The position numbers and the translations under genes were made by a program. From NCBI GenBank assembly GCA_052379845.1, contig JBQTCF010000025.1: a stretch of 64,000 nucleotides of DNA, one strand, 5' to 3'. The notes under the pieces are model-generated. The model did not search any database and was not told the DNA's origin. It was given only the letters and a program-made list of their open reading frames with translations. Positions within the stretch are counted from its first letter, which is position 1. The number at the start of each line of letters is the position of its first letter. The DNA comes from Roseinatronobacter sp052379845 (GTDB lineage: Bacteria > Pseudomonadota > Alphaproteobacteria > Rhodobacterales > Rhodobacteraceae). Shown here one piece after another: positions 53,148 to 61,630 of this stretch.

Positions 53148-53528
53148 TCACTCTTCCCATGTGTCGAAGGCGAATTCGGACGACCCGTCGAATAATTGCG
53201 GGAAACTGGCCTGTGCTGCGCGCATGTCGACACGCAGCAGCGCGTCATAGCTGGCAGGATCAAAATCGGCATCTGCCGCGACCACTTCGCGCCCGAACAG
53301 CCAGGAAAGGCGCCCTGCGTCCAGATTGCCGCGTTCAAAAGGGTCTTCGCCAAAATGCGCGATCAATGCGCCAAGAAACGCCTCATCCGCGCGCCGGTCG
53401 GCTGCGCGCCGGTCCGCGAAACGCTTGCGCGCGATCAGCGGTGTCACCCCTTTGGGGTTGCCGCGTCTGATGGTGAATTGAAAATCAGTGCTGGGCAAAC
53501 GCCCAGGAAAGCCGCGATGCTTTAGCAT
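53148..53528 (-). CDS. conserved hypothetical protein, 126 residues
   Basis: A soluble, charged protein starting MLKHRGFPGRLPSTDFQFTI; GGAGGACAGCC directly precedes the ATG at 53528. It has an arginine/aspartate-rich region (KRFADRRAADRRADEAFLGAL) and a C-terminal part ending EFAFDTWEE. No recognised domain or motif. It lies between two small lipoprotein genes and pccA, on the same strand, with small gaps, so co-transcription with the pcc genes is likely. Confidence 0.7.
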   Translation of the reverse strand: MLKHRGFPGRLPSTDFQFTIRRGNPKGVTPLIARKRFADRRAADRRADEAFLGALIAHFGEDPFERGNLDAGRLSWLFGREVVAADADFDPASYDALLRVDMRAAQASFPQLFDGSSEFAFDTWEE

Positions 53529-53609
53529 GGCTGTCCTCCAAAAAGGTGACGACCCGCGCCAAAGCATGGGGCACGGGCAGGCGCGGGCAGCGCCTGCCCG
53601 GCTGGTAGG

Positions 53610-53741
53610 TTAGCGGCCCTTGGGCGAAACGGGTTCAACCATGATCGGCGCGGGAACCGGTTCTGGTGCGGCATGGTGCTTTGCACAGGCCCCCAATGCA
53701 AGGGTTGCGCCGAAAACTGCGAGAAGGGTGAACTTGGACAT
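53610..53741 (-). CDS. 43-residue lipoprotein, first of a tandem pair
   Basis: Minus-strand translation from the ATG at 53741 (CAGGAG upstream) gives MSKFTLLAVFGATLALGAC then KHHAAPEPVPAP, IMVEPVSPKGR and TAA. LALGAC is a lipobox with the lipidated cysteine at 19. The mature peptide is only about 25 residues, histidine-, proline- and lysine-bearing. It is a paralogue of the product at 53982-54122: both have MSK, cysteine 19, a KH motif and VEPVS near the C-terminus. It is too short for usual gene calling. Confidence 0.75.
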   Translation of the reverse strand: MSKFTLLAVFGATLALGACAKHHAAPEPVPAPIMVEPVSPKGR

Positions 53742-53981
53742 GCGTATCTCCTGTTGTCACTGTTCGTGAAGATATGCGCAGGGGTTGTGACCCCAACCAT
53801 ACCGGCAACGCAAGACAACGCCTTGCGCTTGCACCAAATACTAGCGCATGCGCAGGAACTTGACCACAGGTTTTCTGGCAGGCGATGCAGGCGGAAAACG
53901 GATATTTCCAGCCTGCGCCCTGACATTCTGGCCCGCACCGGGCCAGCGGGAACAGGGTTGCGCCCCTGTTCCCGGCAAGGC

Positions 53982-54122
53982 TTAGTATTTGGACTTGCTC
54001 GAAACCGGCTCAACATAGATGGGGGCTGCGATCGGCTCCATCGGGGCGGGGCGCTTGTGCTTTTCACATGCACCCAGCACGAGAACGGCCGACACTGCGG
54101 CAAGAAGGGCGACTTTGGACAT
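53982..54122 (-). CDS. 46-residue lipoprotein, second of a tandem pair
   Basis: Starts at ATG 54122 with GCAGGAGA upstream. MSKVALLAAVSAVLVLGAC is the signal and lipobox (cysteine 19), followed by EKHKRPAPMEPIAAPI and YVEPVSSKSKY. It aligns with the neighbouring 43-residue lipoprotein over its full length, which indicates tandem duplication. Likely anchored in the outer or inner membrane facing the periplasm. Function unknown. Confidence 0.78.
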   Translation of the reverse strand: MSKVALLAAVSAVLVLGACEKHKRPAPMEPIAAPIYVEPVSSKSKY

Positions 54123-54305
54123 GAATTTCTCCTGCTCATGAAACCCGGTTGCGTTATTTTGTTTTTTCGCACCGGCGGGGTTGTGGTCGCATGCCACCAG
54201 ACATGCCCGTGCATAATATCCCGCCTGCGGAATCCTGACCACTGAAATTCAACGCCGTTGTGGCGCTGTGGCGGTTGTGCACCATACCCGTAAAATGTGC
54301 AGGTT

Positions 54306-54740
54306 TCAGTCATGATAGAGATCATCTTCCAACTCGCATCCATCCATTCCGAACTGGAACCCTTCGAAAAACTGCACCACATCCGCATCGCGCGTTCCAA
54401 ATGGCAGGTCACGCTCCAGCATGGTAATCACCGCCCCGTTCCAACCCTGATCTTGCGGGAATTCACCCAGATCGGCCAATTTGCGCAACTGGGTGCTGCA
54501 CAGCCATAGCATGTCGTCAAAAACGCGCAGCGCATCCCCGGCATACAGGCTTGGCGGTTCGGCCAGTTTGGGCACAATATAGCGCAGGCGAATCACTGCC
54601 AGATCCTCGTCCCAAATCTCATCCAGCGGATAGGCCACCTCGCCCGAGGGCATGACAAGCGGGTTGTCACCCTGCGCACTGGCGTATTGCGCAAGCGCGC
54701 CCCCCAAGGCTGTGCACAAAGCGATTATGCGTGCCCCCAC
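54306..54740 (-). CDS. DUF6497 exported protein
   Basis: A 144-residue protein with a signal peptide ending ALAQYASAQG (cleavage near 23) and a domain that includes PSGEVAYPLDEIWDEDLAVIRLRYIVP and CSTQLRKLADLGEF, with a cysteine near the C-terminus that may pair with it. This fits the DUF6497 family, often found next to pccB in Rhodobacterales. It starts 12 bases after the pccB stop. Periplasmic; function unknown. Confidence 0.75.
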   Translation of the reverse strand: MGARIIALCTALGGALAQYASAQGDNPLVMPSGEVAYPLDEIWDEDLAVIRLRYIVPKLAEPPSLYAGDALRVFDDMLWLCSTQLRKLADLGEFPQDQGWNGAVITMLERDLPFGTRDADVVQFFEGFQFGMDGCELEDDLYHD

Positions 54741-54752
54741 CTGCCCTGCCCC

Positions 54753-56285
54753 CTATAGTGGAATATTATCGTGTTTTTTCCACGGGTTCTTGACTTTCTT
54801 GTTGCGCAGGGCGGCAAATGCGCGGGCCACGCGCTTGCGCGTTGAATGGGGCATGATCACTTCGTCGATGAACCCTTTTTCAGCAGCAACAAACGGGTTG
54901 GCAAAGCGCGTTTCATAATCCTTGGTGCGTTCGGCAATTTTGTCGGCATTGCCCAATTCGGACCGATACAGGATTTCCACTGCCCCTTTTGCCCCCATCA
55001 CGGCAATTTCCGCCGTGGGCCAGGCATAATTGAAATCCCCCCGCAGGTGCTTGGACGACATCACATCATAGGCCCCGCCATAGGCCTTGCGGGTAATCAC
55101 GGTCACCTTCGGCACTGTGGCTTCGCCATAGGCGAACAGCAATTTCGCCCCGTGTTTGATGATACCGCCATATTCCTGCCCGGTGCCGGGCAGAAAACCG
55201 GGCACATCCACGAAGGTCAGAATGGGAATTTCAAACGCATCGCAAAACCGCACGAAGCGCGCGGCCTTGCGGCTGGAATCAATATCCAGACAGCCGGCCA
55301 GAACCATGGGCTGGTTGGCCACCACGCCCACGCTGCGCCCTTCAAGGCGAATGAACCCGGTCAGGATGTTTTTTGCGAAATCCGCCTGAATTTCGAAGAA
55401 ATCCCCTTCATCGGCAACTTTGCGGATCAATTCCTTCATGTCATAGGGCGTGTTGGCATTGTCGGGAATCAGCGTGTCCAGACTGTGTTCCAGACGTGCG
55501 GGGTCGTCAAAGAACGGGCGCACGGGTGGTTTTTCAAGGTTGTTCTTGGGCAGAAAATCCACAAGGCGGCGCACTTCGATCAATGCTTCCACGTCATTTT
55601 CAAACGCACCATCCGCCACGGATGACTTGCGCGTATGCGTGCTGGCCCCGCCCAGTTCTTCGGCTGTGACAATTTCATTGGTCACTGTCTTGACGACATC
55701 AGGACCCGTTACGAACATATAACTGGTGTCTTTCACCATGAAGATGAAATCAGTCATCGCGGGGCTGTAGACCGCGCCGCCCGCACATGGCCCCATGATG
55801 ACGCTGATCTGTGGCACCACGCCTGACGCCATGATATTGCGCTGGAACACTTCACCGTAAGCGGCAAGGCTGGCCACACCTTCTTGAATGCGCGCGCCAC
55901 CGGAATCATTCAGGCCAATGACAGGCGCGCCGTTCTGGATGGCCATATCCATGATTTTGCAGATTTTTTGCGCGTGGGTTTCACTGACCGACCCGCCCAT
56001 GACCGTAAAATCCTGACTGAACACATAGACCTGACGCCCGTTTATCGTGCCCCAGCCGGTAACAACCCCGTCCCCGGCTGGGCGGTCATCCTGCATGCCG
56101 AAATCAACGCAGCGATGGGCCACGAACATGTCGAATTCTTCAAAACTGCCCTCGTCCAGCAGCAATTCAAGGCGTTCGCGCGCTGTCAGCTTGCCTTTTG
56201 CATGCTGGGCGTCAATGCGGCGCTGCCCCCCGCCCAGCCGCGCCACGTCACGATTGCTTTCAAGCTGTTGAAGAATATCTTTCAT
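54753..56285 (-). CDS. pccB: propionyl-CoA carboxylase beta (carboxyltransferase) subunit
   Basis: A 510-residue carboxyltransferase of normal length. The N-half has SGGARIQEGVASLAAYGEVF (acyl-CoA-binding oxyanion region), GPCAGGAVYSPA and FVTGPDVVKTVT; the C-half has VDVPGFLPGTGQEYGGIIKHGAKLLFAYGEATVPK (biotin side) and KAYGGAYDVM. It moves the carboxyl group from biotin to propionyl-CoA. AAGGGGGA precedes the ATG at 56285. Upstream TTTGCAAA sites suggest control by the PccR-like regulator. Confidence 0.97.
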   Translation of the reverse strand: MKDILQQLESNRDVARLGGGQRRIDAQHAKGKLTARERLELLLDEGSFEEFDMFVAHRCVDFGMQDDRPAGDGVVTGWGTINGRQVYVFSQDFTVMGGSVSETHAQKICKIMDMAIQNGAPVIGLNDSGGARIQEGVASLAAYGEVFQRNIMASGVVPQISVIMGPCAGGAVYSPAMTDFIFMVKDTSYMFVTGPDVVKTVTNEIVTAEELGGASTHTRKSSVADGAFENDVEALIEVRRLVDFLPKNNLEKPPVRPFFDDPARLEHSLDTLIPDNANTPYDMKELIRKVADEGDFFEIQADFAKNILTGFIRLEGRSVGVVANQPMVLAGCLDIDSSRKAARFVRFCDAFEIPILTFVDVPGFLPGTGQEYGGIIKHGAKLLFAYGEATVPKVTVITRKAYGGAYDVMSSKHLRGDFNYAWPTAEIAVMGAKGAVEILYRSELGNADKIAERTKDYETRFANPFVAAEKGFIDEVIMPHSTRKRVARAFAALRNKKVKNPWKKHDNIPL

Positions 56286-56377
56286 GCGGTCCCCCTTTTG
56301 CGCGGCACACACCGAATGCTGGCGCTGGGATGAACAATAATCTTTCGTTCCGGGCATGAAAAGCGAAATTAAGATAA

Positions 56378-56417
56378 TTTGCAAACATCTCTGCAGGGCA
56401 GTTGGCTAATTTGCAAA
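56378..56417. promoter_or_regulatory. PccR-type operator sites between pccB and the MFS gene
   Basis: Exact TTTGCAAA at 56378-56385 and 56410-56417, 32 bp apart. The first is followed, after four bases, by TCTGCAGG, a degraded second half. In Rhodobacter sphaeroides, PccR acts through TTTGCAAA-N4-TTTGCAAA upstream of pccB (established work on the ScfR family). The sites are about 93-130 bp from the pccB start and 60-100 bp from the MFS start, so both could be controlled. Confidence 0.7.
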
Positions 56418-56478
56418 CCCTTGAGGGGCGCGCAATGCACATTGCGCCTTCTTTTCACATGTGTAACAATTGTCTAAG

Positions 56479-57729
56479 ATGTATATGTCGAAGGCCGATC
56501 ACACTGTGACCCCACCCCTTGTCCCGCCGCAAACCGTTTTTCTGAACCGAAACACCCCGCCCCATGTCGCAACACTGGTCGCGCAAGCGTCAATCGCGGC
56601 CCTGTCGATGAATGTGTTTCTGCCGTCCCTGCCGTCGATGGTGATCTATTTCGACACCACCTATAGCGTGATGCAACTTTCGGTTTCGCTGTATCTGGCG
56701 GTTAATGCGGTGCTTCAGGTATTTATCGGCACCATTTCCGACAGATACGGGCGCAGACCGGTTTTGCTGGCATCGCTGGTGGTGTTCATTGTGGCCACAT
56801 TGGGCACATTGCTTGCCCCCGATACCACGACATTTCTTGTATTTCGCATGATGCAGGCGTTGGTTGTGTCCGCAATGGTGTTAAGCCGCGCGTCCATTCG
56901 GGATGTGCTGGATGAAAATGCGGCCGCGTCGCGCATTGGGTATGTCACCATGGGCATGGCGCTGGTTCCCATGATCGCGCCCGCGATTGGCGGTTTTCTG
57001 GACGAGGCGTTTGGATGGCGCGGCAGTTTCGTGTTGATGCTGGTGGCCGGTATGGGCGTTCTGGCGCTAAGCTGGGCGGATATGGGCGAAACGAAGCACA
57101 ATCGCAGCGGGTCCTTGCGCCAGCAATTCGCCACCATGCCGGAATTGATTCGCGCGCGGCGCTTCTGGGGCTATTGTGCATCGGCGACATTGGCGTCGGG
57201 GGCGTTTTTCGCCTATCTGGGTGGCGCGCCTTTTGTGGGCTCGCAGGTGTTCGACCTGTCGCCATCGCATCTGGGCATGTATTTCGGGGCACCGGCCCTG
57301 GGATATGCTTTTGGCAATTTCCTGTCAGGACGATACGCGGCCCGCTTCGGGATCAACATGATGATACTTGTGGGCAGTTTCATCGGGTTTGCGGGAATGA
57401 TCTTGCTTGCGGTGTTGTATTTGGCGGGCGTTTTGTCGGCGCAGGTGTTTTTCGGGTGTTTCATCATGATCGGGCTGGGAAACGGCATGCTGCTTCCATC
57501 GGCCACATCGGGCATGATGTCGGTGCGCCCGCATCTGGCGGGAACGGCCAGCGGCATGGGCGGCGCAATCATGATTGGTGGCGGCGCGGCATTGTCGGCG
57601 CTGGCGGGGGCCTTGCTGACACCGGGCAGTGGGGCTGGCCCGTTGATATGGGTCATGCTTGCCACCACGGGAATGACAATTGTGCCGGTTTTGTATGTCA
57701 TGCACCGGGCACGCCAGATCAACGCTTGA
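56479..57729 (+). CDS. MFS drug/compound exporter, Bcr/CflA-like
   Basis: A major facilitator with about 12 transmembrane helices, 416 residues from the ATG at 56479 (a second ATG at 56485 and a TTG at 56470 are also possible; none has a clear ribosome-binding site). Motif A is GTISDRYGRRPVLL between helices 2 and 3, and the DHA1/Bcr pattern FLPSLPSM is in helix 1. Substrate is unknown. It lies between pccB and the PccR-like gene and may share the TTTGCAAA operator. Confidence 0.88.
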   Translation: MYMSKADHTVTPPLVPPQTVFLNRNTPPHVATLVAQASIAALSMNVFLPSLPSMVIYFDTTYSVMQLSVSLYLAVNAVLQVFIGTISDRYGRRPVLLASLVVFIVATLGTLLAPDTTTFLVFRMMQALVVSAMVLSRASIRDVLDENAAASRIGYVTMGMALVPMIAPAIGGFLDEAFGWRGSFVLMLVAGMGVLALSWADMGETKHNRSGSLRQQFATMPELIRARRFWGYCASATLASGAFFAYLGGAPFVGSQVFDLSPSHLGMYFGAPALGYAFGNFLSGRYAARFGINMMILVGSFIGFAGMILLAVLYLAGVLSAQVFFGCFIMIGLGNGMLLPSATSGMMSVRPHLAGTASGMGGAIMIGGGAALSALAGALLTPGSGAGPLIWVMLATTGMTIVPVLYVMHRARQINA

Positions 57730-57744
57730 CCCGCGCGCCGCAAG

Positions 57745-57774
57745 TTTGCAAAGTTCTGTTGCGAACTTAGCAAA
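57745..57774 (+). promoter_or_regulatory. operator-like sites before the PccR-like gene
   Basis: TTTGCAAA at 57745-57752 is exact; GTTGCGAA (57758-57765) and TTAGCAAA (57767-57774) are near matches (six and seven of eight). They end 17 bp before the regulator ATG, a position suited to autoregulation. Confidence 0.6.
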
Positions 57775-57791
57775 GGCACCGGGGGGACCGC

Positions 57792-59192
57792 ATGCCACCA
57801 CAAAAGCTGTATGCTGGCGCAAAGCTGCGCGAAACACGGCTGCAACTTCGGTTGACGCAAAAGGATTTCGCCGCGAAGCTGGGCGTGTCCCTGCCCTATC
57901 TGAACCAGATGGAAAACAACAACCGCCCCTTGTCCACGGCTGTTGTGCTGGCATTGGCGCGCGAATTCGGCATGGATGTGACCGAACTTTCGGCGGGCGA
58001 CAGCGAAAGGCTGGTTTCCGACCTGCGCGAGGCCTTGGCCGACCCGCTTTTCGCCAGCGCCAACCCTGCCTTGCCGGATTTGCGGCTGGTGGGGGCCAAC
58101 GCCCCCGGTTTTGCCCGCGCGTTCCTGGATTTGCACCGCGCCTACCGGCAGGCACAGGAACAACTGGCATCCCTTGACGAAGCCTTGGGGCGCGACGACA
58201 CCACGCTGCGTCTGTCCCCCTGGGAAGAGGTGCGCGATTTCTTCCATTATTGCGACAATTACATCGATGCGGTTGACCGCGCCGCCGAACATTTCGCCGC
58301 CCGCGCCAAACCCGGCGTTGATTTCATGACACATGCCAGCCAAGTGTTGACGGACCGCAAGATCACGCTGCGCCTTGTAGCCGGGGATGATCTGCGCCGC
58401 TTTGATGTAGCGCGCGGGGTGCTGGAACTGTCGTCCAAAGTGTCGCGCGCGACCCAAGCCTTTCAACTGGCCCATCAACTGGCGCTGCTGACACAAAATG
58501 ATCTGCTGGAGGCGACGCTGGACCTTGCGCGGTTTCAATCCCCCGAGGCCCGATCGATTGCCAAGATCGGGTTGGCCAATTATTTCGCAGGGGCCGCGCT
58601 GATGCCCTATAAGCGTTTTCTGGCCGCCGCGCAGACCACCCGCCACGACCTTGAAACCCTGGCCGAGGAATTCGGCGCCTCGATTGAACAAGTGGCCCAC
58701 CGGCTGTCAACCTTGCAGCGCCCCGGCGCCAAGGGGGTGCCATTCTTCTTTGTGCGCGTGGATCAGGCGGGCACCATTACCAAACGGCATTCCGCCACGC
58801 GGCTGCAATTTGCGCGTTTTGGCGGTGCATGTCCCCTGTCGAATGTGCACCGCGCCTTTGAAACGCCGGGGCGGTTCTTGCGCCAACTGGCCGAAACACC
58901 CGACGGGATGCGCTATTTCTGCCTTGCCCTGGCCGTCACCAAGGGCGGGGGTGCATTTCATGCCCCGGTGCGGCGGTTCGCCATCGGGCTGGGGTGCGAA
59001 ATAGACCATGCCAGTTCACTGGTCTATGCCGATGGCATGGATCTGGGCCGCGAAGGCGGGTTCGACCCGATCGGCATTTCCTGCCGGATCTGCGAACGTG
59101 ACAATTGCCACCAGCGTTCCGTGCCGCCGCTGGAACGCCATTTGCGCATTGATCCCGACCACCGGCGGCTGTTGCCCTATAGCATTGAATAG
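57792..59192 (+). CDS. pccR: short-chain fatty acyl-CoA regulator, PccR/ScfR family
   Basis: A 466-residue regulator. Residues 8-66 form an XRE helix-turn-helix (KLRETRLQLRLTQKDFAAKLGVSLPYLNQMEN). A middle region resembles the IrrE-type peptidase fold without the zinc motif (QAFQLAHQLALLTQ, lacking HEXXH). The C-terminal DUF2083 part ends in a cysteine cluster at 431, 434 and 439 (SCRICERDNCHQR). ScfR members sense short-chain acyl-CoA; PccR activates pccB. TTTGCAAA sites before pccB and before this gene fit that role. RamB is the alternative paralogue. Confidence 0.88.
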   Translation: MPPQKLYAGAKLRETRLQLRLTQKDFAAKLGVSLPYLNQMENNNRPLSTAVVLALAREFGMDVTELSAGDSERLVSDLREALADPLFASANPALPDLRLVGANAPGFARAFLDLHRAYRQAQEQLASLDEALGRDDTTLRLSPWEEVRDFFHYCDNYIDAVDRAAEHFAARAKPGVDFMTHASQVLTDRKITLRLVAGDDLRRFDVARGVLELSSKVSRATQAFQLAHQLALLTQNDLLEATLDLARFQSPEARSIAKIGLANYFAGAALMPYKRFLAAAQTTRHDLETLAEEFGASIEQVAHRLSTLQRPGAKGVPFFFVRVDQAGTITKRHSATRLQFARFGGACPLSNVHRAFETPGRFLRQLAETPDGMRYFCLALAVTKGGGAFHAPVRRFAIGLGCEIDHASSLVYADGMDLGREGGFDPIGISCRICERDNCHQRSVPPLERHLRIDPDHRRLLPYSIE

Positions 59193-59201
59193 GCGCGCAG
59201 G

Positions 59202-60890
59202 TCAGATCACTTCGAAACGGTCCACATCGACCATGCCGAAATCAGTGATTTTCAAATGCGGGATGACCGGCAACGCGATGAAGGCAAGCTGCAAGAACGG
59301 TTCTTCCAATGTCACCCCAAGGGTTTTTGCGGCTGCGCGCAAGGTTACAAGGCGGGCGTGGACCTGCTCGTAACTGTCCAGTGACATCAGCCCCGCCACA
59401 GGCAGGGGCAGTTCCGCGACAACCTGTCCATGGCGCACCACGACAAAGCCCCCCTCAATGGCAGACAGCCGGTTCACGGCCAGCGCCAGATCATCATAAT
59501 CCACCCCGACCGCGACAATATTGTGGTGATCATGCGCGACTGTTGCCGCGATTGCGCCGGTTTGCATGCCAAACCCGCGCACGAACCCCGTAGCGATATT
59601 GCCGTTCTTGCCGTGGCGTTCCACCACCGCAACGCGGGCCAGGTCGCGGGCGGGATCGGGGCGTTTGTCACCATCCTGGGGCAAGATATCCTTGCGCAGG
59701 TGGCGGGTTATGATCTTGCCCTCGATAACGCCAATGACGGGCGTGTCTGCGGTGTTGCCCGCATGGCGGAAATCGCGTGCCGTGACCTGTGGCGCGTGCA
59801 CGGAATTGCGCGCAACCGGCGCAATCAGGTCGCGCGCGGCAAAGGCCGCGTCATCGACCACCTTGCCCCCGCACAGAACCAGATTGGCGCGGCATTGCGC
59901 CAGATCAGGCAGCGCGACAATATCGGCACGCTTGCCGGGGGCTATCTGGCCGCGATCCTTAAGCCCGAATGCCTCGGCTGCCGAAAGCGACGCAGCGCGA
60001 TAGACTGAAAGTATGTCGCACCCCATCGCAATCAGGCTACGGATCATGTGGTCCAGATGGCCGTGTTCGGCAATGTCCAGCGGGTTGCGGTCATCTGTGC
60101 ACAGGCACATATAAGGCGCAGTTATGGGCGTCAGCAGCGGCGCAAGCGCCACCATGTCCTTGCTGACGGACCCTTCCCGGACAAGGCAGCGCAGGCCCTT
60201 TTGCAGCTTTTCGCGCGCTTCATCGGCAGTGGTGGATTCATGTTCCGTGCGAATGCCCGCACTGACATAGGCGTTCAGGTCGCGCCCTGACAAAAGCGGT
60301 GCATGCCCGTCAATATGGCGGCCCGCGAAGGCATGCAGCTTGGCCATGCAGCCCGGATCGCGGTAAATGACACCGGGGAAATTCATGAATTCCGCCAGCC
60401 CGATGACACTGGGATGATCGGCCAGCGCCAGCAAATCCTGCGCATCCAGTGCCGCACCTGCAGTTTCCATATGTGTGGACGGCACGCAGGACGACAGGTT
60501 CACGCGGATATCCATCACTGTGCGGGTGGCGGCGTCCTGAAAGTAACGAATGCCCGCACTGCCCGCGACATTGGCAATTTCATGGGGGTCGCAAATGGCC
60601 GTTGTCACCCCGCGCGGGGCCACGCAGCGGTCAAATTCGAACGGGGTGACCAGCGACGATTCAATATGCAAATGCGTGTCAATAAACCCCGGCACCAGAA
60701 TATGCCCACTTAGGTCAATGACCTGCGCACCGTCATAGTCGGCCCCGATGCCCACAATCGTGTCGCCGCAAATGGCAACATCGCCCTGAATATAGCTGCC
60801 CGTCACCATGCACAGCACCTGTGCCCCGCGCAAAACCAGATCGGCAGGGATTTCGCCGCGTGCTTGTTGGATGCGGGTTTCAAGTGTCAT
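59202..60890 (-). CDS. ade: adenine deaminase
   Basis: A 562-residue amidohydrolase. GFIDTHLHIESSLVTP holds the first metal histidines, TAICDPHEIANV and CLCTDDRNPLDIAEHGHLDHMIR add others, and the C-terminal domain has GFGMQTGAIAATVAHDHHNIVAVGV, typical of Ade. It converts adenine to hypoxanthine and ammonia, feeding purine salvage with the DeoD-type phosphorylase at 34 kb. AAGGAC lies just before the ATG. It is convergent with the PccR-like gene. Confidence 0.94.
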   Translation of the reverse strand: MTLETRIQQARGEIPADLVLRGAQVLCMVTGSYIQGDVAICGDTIVGIGADYDGAQVIDLSGHILVPGFIDTHLHIESSLVTPFEFDRCVAPRGVTTAICDPHEIANVAGSAGIRYFQDAATRTVMDIRVNLSSCVPSTHMETAGAALDAQDLLALADHPSVIGLAEFMNFPGVIYRDPGCMAKLHAFAGRHIDGHAPLLSGRDLNAYVSAGIRTEHESTTADEAREKLQKGLRCLVREGSVSKDMVALAPLLTPITAPYMCLCTDDRNPLDIAEHGHLDHMIRSLIAMGCDILSVYRAASLSAAEAFGLKDRGQIAPGKRADIVALPDLAQCRANLVLCGGKVVDDAAFAARDLIAPVARNSVHAPQVTARDFRHAGNTADTPVIGVIEGKIITRHLRKDILPQDGDKRPDPARDLARVAVVERHGKNGNIATGFVRGFGMQTGAIAATVAHDHHNIVAVGVDYDDLALAVNRLSAIEGGFVVVRHGQVVAELPLPVAGLMSLDSYEQVHARLVTLRAAAKTLGVTLEEPFLQLAFIALPVIPHLKITDFGMVDVDRFEVI

Positions 60891-60970
60891 GTCCTTGGGT
60901 CCTTCATGGTCGGGGGCATATGCGCAGGCTGCACTGAAAACACCCGCGCGACAAGCCAGCCGGGCGGAAT

Positions 60971-61573
60971 TTATGCAGTGCTGCGCGCACCATCATACAG
61001 CGCGTAATCGCGCGCACATCCATGTCGCAAGTGCTCGCGCAGCTCCGCAGACAAACTGGTGTCCATCCTTGGCGAAACATTCTTTTGCGGCAAATCCAGT
61101 TTGCACCCAAGCCGGTCTTCCAGCCATGCCTGAAACTGCGCCATGGCGTCATAGCGAAACAGTGTTTGCACCTGATCATCCTGCATCGGATGGGTCAGGA
61201 ATGCGGCCTGCGACCCGACAGCGGCAAAGGCGGGCTTGGGGTCCAGCAGGTAGCCTGCGACAAACTCATCAAATGTCTTGCCGCGGGTGCTGCGCGGGGT
61301 GCCCTTCAGCCAGTCGCCATGGCGGAACCTGAACCAGCTGCTTAGCCAGTCTTCGGGTTCGCGGATCAGGGCCACTGTTTCAGGTGGTGTCTTGTTGAAA
61401 ATCATGACGAATTTTTCAAACCGCCATTTATAGCGATGATAAGTGCAATGCTTGATGCGCGGGTCGCCCTGCAACACAATATCCGCCATGGGTGCAAGGG
61501 CTGTTTCCAACGAGGTGCTGGCCGTTTTCGGCGTTGCCAGCAAGACCAGATTTTGCTTTTCAAAATATAACAT
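60971..61573 (-). CDS. sulfotransferase-like protein
   Basis: A 200-residue protein starting MLYFEKQNLVLLATPKTASTSLE. TPKTASTSLE is the 5'-phosphosulfate-binding loop of PAPS-dependent sulfotransferases, and TVALIREPEDWLSSWFRFRHGD matches the 3'-phosphate-binding segment (REP-x-SW). Rhodobacterales homologues are sometimes mislabelled gamma-glutamyl kinase. Acceptor is unknown; the adjacent glycosyltransferase suggests a cell-surface glycan. The open frame upstream of 61573 lacks family character. Confidence 0.75.
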   Translation of the reverse strand: MLYFEKQNLVLLATPKTASTSLETALAPMADIVLQGDPRIKHCTYHRYKWRFEKFVMIFNKTPPETVALIREPEDWLSSWFRFRHGDWLKGTPRSTRGKTFDEFVAGYLLDPKPAFAAVGSQAAFLTHPMQDDQVQTLFRYDAMAQFQAWLEDRLGCKLDLPQKNVSPRMDTSLSAELREHLRHGCARDYALYDGARSTA

Positions 61574-61630
61574 TGGGGGCCAATCTTCATGCAATACATT
61601 CAACCCGGTCGCGCCAAGGTCCGCCAAATT

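Noticed and set aside
57213..58700. 495-codon minus-strand open frame across the MFS and regulator genes
   Set aside because: It spans two recognised plus-strand genes and their promoter, which a real gene would not.
57792..59192. Metallopeptidase activity of the regulator
   Set aside because: The IrrE-like segment has HQLALL instead of HEXXH, so no zinc site is supported.
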